A DNA stretch of 36,175 nucleotides from Limosilactobacillus kribbianus (lineage in GTDB: Bacteria > Bacillota > Bacilli > Lactobacillales > Lactobacillaceae). The notes beneath the pieces were generated by a model. That model ran no database searches. It saw nothing but the letters and a program-made list of their open reading frames with translations, and had not been told where the DNA came from. Location of the stretch: contig NZ_JAOVYZ010000016.1 in assembly GCF_026413145.1 (NCBI RefSeq), positions 1 to 36,175 of the forward strand, read 5' to 3'. Below are positions 32,260 through 36,175 of this stretch, piece after piece (within the stretch, counting starts at the first letter, position 1; each line of letters starts with the position of its first letter). The position numbers were made by a program, and so were the translations under genes.

Positions 32260-34785
32260 ATGGCAAAACGATTATTAGATGTCTTCCAACCCGCGCATTA
32301 CGACCTGTACCTCGATATTGACCGGGCCCAGAAGACAATCAGTGGAAAGACAACGATTCGTGGTCACGCCAGTCAGGCGGCGATCGCGGTCAACCAAAAG
32401 TATCTTTCCGTAGCCAGCGTCCAAGCTAACGGCCAGGACGTTCCCTACACCACCGACGACCAGGCAGAAACGATCAACATCACCCTGCCCGCAGCCGGCG
32501 ACGTCACCCTGACGATCGACTATTCCGCCCCGCTGACCGACACGATGATGGGGATTTACCCCTCCTACTACGAGGTCAACGGCGAAAAGAAGGAATTGAT
32601 CGGGACCCAGTTCGAAACGACCGCGGCCCGGCAGGCCTTCCCGAGCGTCGACGAACCGGCGGCCAAGGCAACCTTTAGTCTGGCGATTAAGTACGACGAG
32701 CATCCCGGCGAAACGATCATCGCCAACATGCCCGAGGATCACGTGGCAGACGGGGTCCACTACTTCCAGGAAACTGTCCGGATGTCGACCTACCTGGTGG
32801 CCTTTGCCTTCGGGGAAATGCAGTCCAAGCTGACAGAAACTAAGTCCGGGGTCAAGGTCGGCGTCTTCGCTACTAAGGCCCACCCCGCTAAGAACCTCGA
32901 CTTTGCCCTGGAAATTGCCAAGCGGGCGATCGAATTCTACGAGGACTTCTACCAGACGCCGTACCCGCTGCCGCACTCCTGGCAGCTGGCACTGCCGGAC
33001 TTCTCCGCCGGGGCAATGGAAAACTGGGGGCTGGTCACCTACCGGGAGGCCTACCTCCTGCTCGATCCCGACAACACCTCGCTGGACATGAAGCAGCTGG
33101 TCGCCACGGTCATCACCCACGAGCTGGCGCACCAGTGGTTCGGTGACCTAGTCACGATGAACTGGTGGGACGACCTCTGGCTCAACGAAAGCTTCGCTAA
33201 CATGATGGAATACGTTTCCGTCGATGCCATCCATCCCGAATGGAAGATCTGGGAACTCTTCCAAACCTCAGAAGCACCAATGGCCCTGCAGCGGGACGCC
33301 ACGGACGGGGTTCAACCAGTCCACGTTGACGTCAACGACCCGGCCGAAATCGACTCGATCTTCGACGGTGCCATCGTCTACGCCAAGGGTTCCCGAATGC
33401 TGGTCATGGTCCGGGCCCTGCTCGGCGACGACGCACTGCGGAAGGGTCTCAAGAACTACTTTGCCGCCCACAAGTATCACAATGCCAAGGGTGGCGACCT
33501 CTGGCAAGCCCTCGGCGATGCATCTGGCCTCGACATCGGCAAGATCATGAATTCCTGGCTGGAGCAACCGGGCTACCCGGTTGTTACAGCCAAGGTTGAT
33601 TCGGACGGCCAGCTGGTCCTGTCGCAAAAGCAATTCTTCATTGGTGACGGGGTCGACCGCGGTCGGACCTGGCAGATTCCGTTGAACAGCAACTACGACG
33701 CGGCTCCGCAGATCATGGCCGCTTCTGAAATCAAGCTGGGCAACTACCAGCAGCTGCGGGAAACAAATGGCAAGCCGTTCCGCCTCAACGTCGGCAACAA
33801 TTCCCACTTCATCGTCAAGTACGACGACACCCTGCTGGCCGACATCCTGAAATCTGCCGATGAGCTGGATCCAATCAGCCAGCGGCAGCTGCTCCAGGAC
33901 CTGCGCCTGCTCGCCGAGGGACAGCAGATCTCCTATGCTGACCTGATTCCGCTGCTGAAGCGTTTTGCTGGCAGTCATTCCGCCATCGTCAACGCCGAGC
34001 TTTACCGGATCGCCAACAGCCTGAAGATGTTCGTCAAGCCGGGCTCTACCGAAGAGAGCCAGCTGCGGGCCTTCTTTGATCAGCTCAGCCAGGCCCAGGT
34101 AAATCGGCTCGGCTGGCTGCCGAAGGATACAGATTCAAACGACGACCAGCTGACCCGGCCCTACGTCCTGAACGCGGCCCTCTACGCCCGGAATAAGGCA
34201 GCCATGACAGATGCTCACCAGATTTTCCTGAATCACCAGGACGACCTGGCAAGCCTGTCCGCTGACGTCCGGGGGCTGGTCATCAAGAACGAGGTCCAAA
34301 ACTACGGCAGCGGTGAGCTTTTCGACCAATTGATCAAGGCCTACCAGGACACCGCCGACGCCTCATACAAGGCCGACATCCGAGGTGCTTTGCCGCAGAC
34401 CACCGACCCAGCTCTGATCAAGCAGATCGTCGGGCTCTACGAGGATGCCAGCGTCATCAAGCCACAGGACCTGCGTGCTTGGTACCGGGGCGTCCTCGCC
34501 AACGACGCCGGTCAGCAGGCGGCCTGGGATTGGCTGCGGGCCGACTGGCAGTGGCTGAACGACACGGTCGGCGGTGACATGGAGTTTGCCACCTTCATCA
34601 CCGTGACGGCCGGCGTCTTCCATACGCCGGAGCGGCTCGCCGAGTTCAAGGCCTTCTTTGAACCAAAGATTAACACCCCTGGGCTGACCCGGGAGATCAA
34701 GATGGACATCAAGGTCATCGAAAGCAAGGTCGCACTAATTGAAAAGGAACAGGCAGCAGTCAACAAGGCCGTTGCGGATAATTAA
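32260..34785 (+). CDS. pepN: Aminopeptidase N (lysyl aminopeptidase, M1 family)
   Basis: The 841-residue enzyme has the substrate motif SAGAMENWGLVTYRE (about 247-261) and the zinc site VITHELAHQWFGD (about 284-296) with the third ligand in WLNESFANMMEY. The tail after about residue 450 is the C-terminal ERAP1-like domain. Length and order match PepN of lactic acid bacteria, a cytoplasmic enzyme that trims N-terminal Lys, Arg, Leu and other residues from peptides. ATG 32260 has a modest ribosome binding site (AGAGAAGTG). It stands alone between terminators. Confidence 0.96.
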   Translation: MAKRLLDVFQPAHYDLYLDIDRAQKTISGKTTIRGHASQAAIAVNQKYLSVASVQANGQDVPYTTDDQAETINITLPAAGDVTLTIDYSAPLTDTMMGIYPSYYEVNGEKKELIGTQFETTAARQAFPSVDEPAAKATFSLAIKYDEHPGETIIANMPEDHVADGVHYFQETVRMSTYLVAFAFGEMQSKLTETKSGVKVGVFATKAHPAKNLDFALEIAKRAIEFYEDFYQTPYPLPHSWQLALPDFSAGAMENWGLVTYREAYLLLDPDNTSLDMKQLVATVITHELAHQWFGDLVTMNWWDDLWLNESFANMMEYVSVDAIHPEWKIWELFQTSEAPMALQRDATDGVQPVHVDVNDPAEIDSIFDGAIVYAKGSRMLVMVRALLGDDALRKGLKNYFAAHKYHNAKGGDLWQALGDASGLDIGKIMNSWLEQPGYPVVTAKVDSDGQLVLSQKQFFIGDGVDRGRTWQIPLNSNYDAAPQIMAASEIKLGNYQQLRETNGKPFRLNVGNNSHFIVKYDDTLLADILKSADELDPISQRQLLQDLRLLAEGQQISYADLIPLLKRFAGSHSAIVNAELYRIANSLKMFVKPGSTEESQLRAFFDQLSQAQVNRLGWLPKDTDSNDDQLTRPYVLNAALYARNKAAMTDAHQIFLNHQDDLASLSADVRGLVIKNEVQNYGSGELFDQLIKAYQDTADASYKADIRGALPQTTDPALIKQIVGLYEDASVIKPQDLRAWYRGVLANDAGQQAAWDWLRADWQWLNDTVGGDMEFATFITVTAGVFHTPERLAEFKAFFEPKINTPGLTREIKMDIKVIESKVALIEKEQAAVNKAVADN

Positions 34786-34790
34786 TAATT

Positions 34791-34834
34791 AAGGGACTGA
34801 ACACAAACCATCGACAGCTTGTACTCAGTCCCTT
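34791..34834. terminator. Bidirectional terminator between pepN and the AAA ATPase
   Basis: AAGGGACTGA pairs with TCAGTCCCTT, with further inner pairs such as ACAA/TTGT. It separates converging genes and has T-rich sequence on both sides. Confidence 0.85.
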
Positions 34835-35941
34835 TTAGAATTCTTCCAGCATCATTTGTTCCTGCACAAACTGGTCAAAATATGGCAGCATAAATTGCAC
34901 ATAGCCATAACCGGCCGGAATAATGACCTGATCATCAATTAGTTTCCGCCGGTATACCGCGACGTAATTCGGCTGTTTGCCCATTGCTTGACCGATCTGC
35001 TGGGCTTTGACCTTTGGCACGCCAATCTTCACCATTGCCTTGACAAAATCCTGCTCTTTAATCGTCATTTCGTGATAAACCTTATGGTACACGTTGCGGA
35101 AGAGATCACTGAGGTAGCGCTCGTGAACGTGGTCAATCGTTTCCCCGGTGATTTCTTTAGTGCCTTGTTTTTCAGCCGCCTGCCAAACCCAATAGCCCAA
35201 CAACTGAAAGGCGTACGCAAACCCCTTCGTCTGCTTCGTCATATAGAGAAGCGTCGGCAGGTTAATCTGAAACCCTGCTTCATGAAAAATGTGAGCATAA
35301 CTATCCTTGATGCTGCCGGCGTCCAAGGGATTGAGGACGATTCGATTGGCACGTAATAGGAAGGTCAAAACGTCGTCATTTTGAATTTCCGACACATTTT
35401 CTGGAAGCCCCGCCATCAACAGCGCAACGTTCAACTCGTCGCGCAGCATAATTTGATAACAGCTGACAAGCTTGCGTAACAGTGGTGTCGCCTTGATCTC
35501 ATCAATCGTAATCAGGACCCTGATCCCCTTTTGCGTAAAACGCTCCAAAAACTGGTGAAACAGCACTTGGAAATTAGCTTCCGTATTCGTCGAACCCAGC
35601 CGCGTATCAACTTGGATTCCTTTGAACTGAATTTTTAGGTCCACGTCCTTAAAAATCTTCAATTTAAGCAACCGTTCTTGAAGCTGGGCCAGGAGTGAAT
35701 CAAGCAGGTCGTCATCCAAAACTAAATTTACCACCTGCCAGTGCTCATCTTTGCTCAATTCATTGGCAACATCCGTCATCAGGGTAGTTTTCCCCGCACC
35801 CCGTTGACCATAAATCAGTGAGGTCTGAAAGGGGGAATTTTCGCTGTTTAACTCGGCCACTACCCGTGTCGAAAGCGAGTCCCGATCAAGAAACACACTC
35901 GGCACGGTTCCAAAACTGGGATTAAATGGATTATTCGACAT
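34835..35941 (-). CDS. AAA-type ATPase with C-terminal winged-helix-like domain
   Basis: The 368-residue protein has Walker A SLIYGQRGAGKTTLMTD (about 42-58), Walker B RVLITIDEI (about 138-146), and sensor-like LLMAGLPENVSE (about 174-185), followed by a lid domain and a C-terminal region (about 285-368) resembling a winged helix. It belongs to the ORC1/STAND-like ATPase group common in Lactobacillales, annotated only as ATP-binding protein; function unknown. ATG 35939-35941 follows AAGGAGGCGGCC. Four phased TTTATAACT repeats lie immediately upstream, suggesting that this or another protein binds there. An IS element begins about 100 bases further upstream. Confidence 0.85.
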   Translation of the reverse strand: MSNNPFNPSFGTVPSVFLDRDSLSTRVVAELNSENSPFQTSLIYGQRGAGKTTLMTDVANELSKDEHWQVVNLVLDDDLLDSLLAQLQERLLKLKIFKDVDLKIQFKGIQVDTRLGSTNTEANFQVLFHQFLERFTQKGIRVLITIDEIKATPLLRKLVSCYQIMLRDELNVALLMAGLPENVSEIQNDDVLTFLLRANRIVLNPLDAGSIKDSYAHIFHEAGFQINLPTLLYMTKQTKGFAYAFQLLGYWVWQAAEKQGTKEITGETIDHVHERYLSDLFRNVYHKVYHEMTIKEQDFVKAMVKIGVPKVKAQQIGQAMGKQPNYVAVYRRKLIDDQVIIPAGYGYVQFMLPYFDQFVQEQMMLEEF

Positions 35942-35956
35942 TGGCCGCCTCCTTCA

Positions 35957-36010
35957 TTTTATAACTCTTTATAACTTTTACCCTGATTTTATAACTCTTT
36001 ATAACTTTTA
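35957..36010. repeat. Four helically phased TTTATAACT repeats upstream of the AAA ATPase
   Basis: TTTATAACT occurs at 35958-35966, 35968-35976, 35988-35996 and 35998-36006. The whole 24-base block is duplicated with a 30-bp offset (35957-35980 and 35987-36010). All spacings are multiples of 10, so every copy faces the same side of the DNA. The nearest copy lies 17 bases before the start codon, overlapping any promoter. Confidence 0.9.
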
Positions 36011-36101
36011 GCAAAGCGTCGGCTCACCACTAAAGTAATAAAACATTTAAATTTGGCAGATTGTAAAATTTAAGTTGAACATTTAAGTGGACAGAAAAAC
36101 C

Positions 36102-36157
36102 CATCAAGGTCTTTAATGGTGTTACCGTACAATCCATTAGAAAGAAGGACCTTGATG
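36102..36157 (+). promoter_or_regulatory. Hairpin covering the transposase start codon
   Basis: A 10-bp outer stem (36102-36111 / 36148-36157) and a 6-bp inner stem (TAATGG 36114-36119 / CCATTA 36134-36139) form a strong hairpin in any transcript entering from the left. The AUG is paired in the outer stem, and the AAGAAGG region lies in the internal loop or the stem edge. This would block translation of read-through RNA. Confidence 0.75.
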
Positions 36158-36175
36158 AGCACCACTATTTTATCA
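36155..36175 (+). CDS. Transposase, first seven codons only
   Basis: ATG at 36155 follows AAAGAAGGACCTTG and reads MSTTILS up to the edge. The ribosome binding site and start codon lie inside a stem: CATCAAGGTC (36102-36111) is the exact complement of GACCTTGATG (36148-36157). Family assignment rests on recall of similar starts, so it is tentative. Confidence 0.5.

Larger units (their letters stand above)
36045..36175 (+). mobile_element. Left end of an insertion sequence, probably IS30 family (cut by the window edge)
   Basis: The right edge holds an A+T-rich end with a repeated TTTAAGT(T/G)GA(A)C motif, followed by a hairpin and the first seven codons of a reading frame, MSTTILS, which I recall as the start of lactobacillar IS30-type transposases. 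The exact terminal inverted repeat and target duplication cannot be defined because the other end is missing; the left boundary given is approximate. Confidence 0.5.

Overview
The window comes from a low-GC Gram-positive lactobacillus, most likely Limosilactobacillus (L. fermentum-like). Supporting signs are the rather GC-rich codon use, strong AGGAGG ribosome binding sites, a YSIRK-type mucus-binding surface protein, PepC and PepN peptidases, LtrA, a DUF915 hydrolase and many HxlR regulators. The species call is inference. No tRNA, rRNA, CRISPR array or prophage was seen.

Region 1 (1-7052, minus strand) is one giant cell-wall adhesin that runs off the left edge. In order it has a YSIRK signal peptide, an Ala/Ser/Thr-rich linker, an A+T-rich unique domain, MucBP/Mub-type modules, a stalk of about 64 copies of an 11-residue Ser-Gln repeat, another Mub-type module and an Asn/Gly-rich linker. 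An in-frame TGA at codon 165 interrupts it, exactly where the composition changes. Region 2 (7.4-12.1 kb) holds small housekeeping or accessory genes: a cytochrome b5-like protein, a RibD/DHFR-like reductase, a HesB-like protein, an FRG-domain protein, a DUF915 hydrolase, a secreted protein, and a MazG-like gene broken by TAG at codon 26.

Region 3 (12.2-15.5 kb, minus) is a compact operon: threonine/serine dehydratase, ornithine cyclodeaminase/alanine dehydrogenase-like enzyme, and a long AlaX-like tRNA-editing protein. A good promoter precedes it, with a leader carrying an 18-bp terminator-like hairpin (candidate attenuator). Region 4 (15.5-21.3 kb) holds an SDR/HxlR divergent pair with a long palindrome between them, exoA, an Rrf2 regulator, a multicopper oxidase, pepC and a structured intergenic repeat.

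Region 5 (21.3-26.4 kb) is pstSCAB-phoU, divergent from an atypical PhoB/OmpR-type regulator with no kinase beside it. Between them are TTTACA hexamers on an 11-bp period, which matches a PhoP box. Region 6 (26.4-32.2 kb) holds a second SDR, LtrA, a TauE/SafE permease, HxlR plus zinc alcohol dehydrogenase, a small ABM-like protein next to an internally deleted HxlR gene, and a low-molecular-weight tyrosine phosphatase. Region 7 (32.2-36.2 kb) holds pepN, an AAA ATPase whose promoter region carries four phased TTTATAACT repeats, and the left end of an IS whose transposase start lies inside a hairpin.

Taken together this is a chromosomal segment rich in redox-responsive regulator/oxidoreductase pairs. 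Three genes look recently damaged (adhesin, mazG-like, hxlR). The observations most worth testing are the dehydratase-OCD-AlaX operon with its leader, the Pho box with its atypical regulator, and the mosaic, interrupted adhesin.
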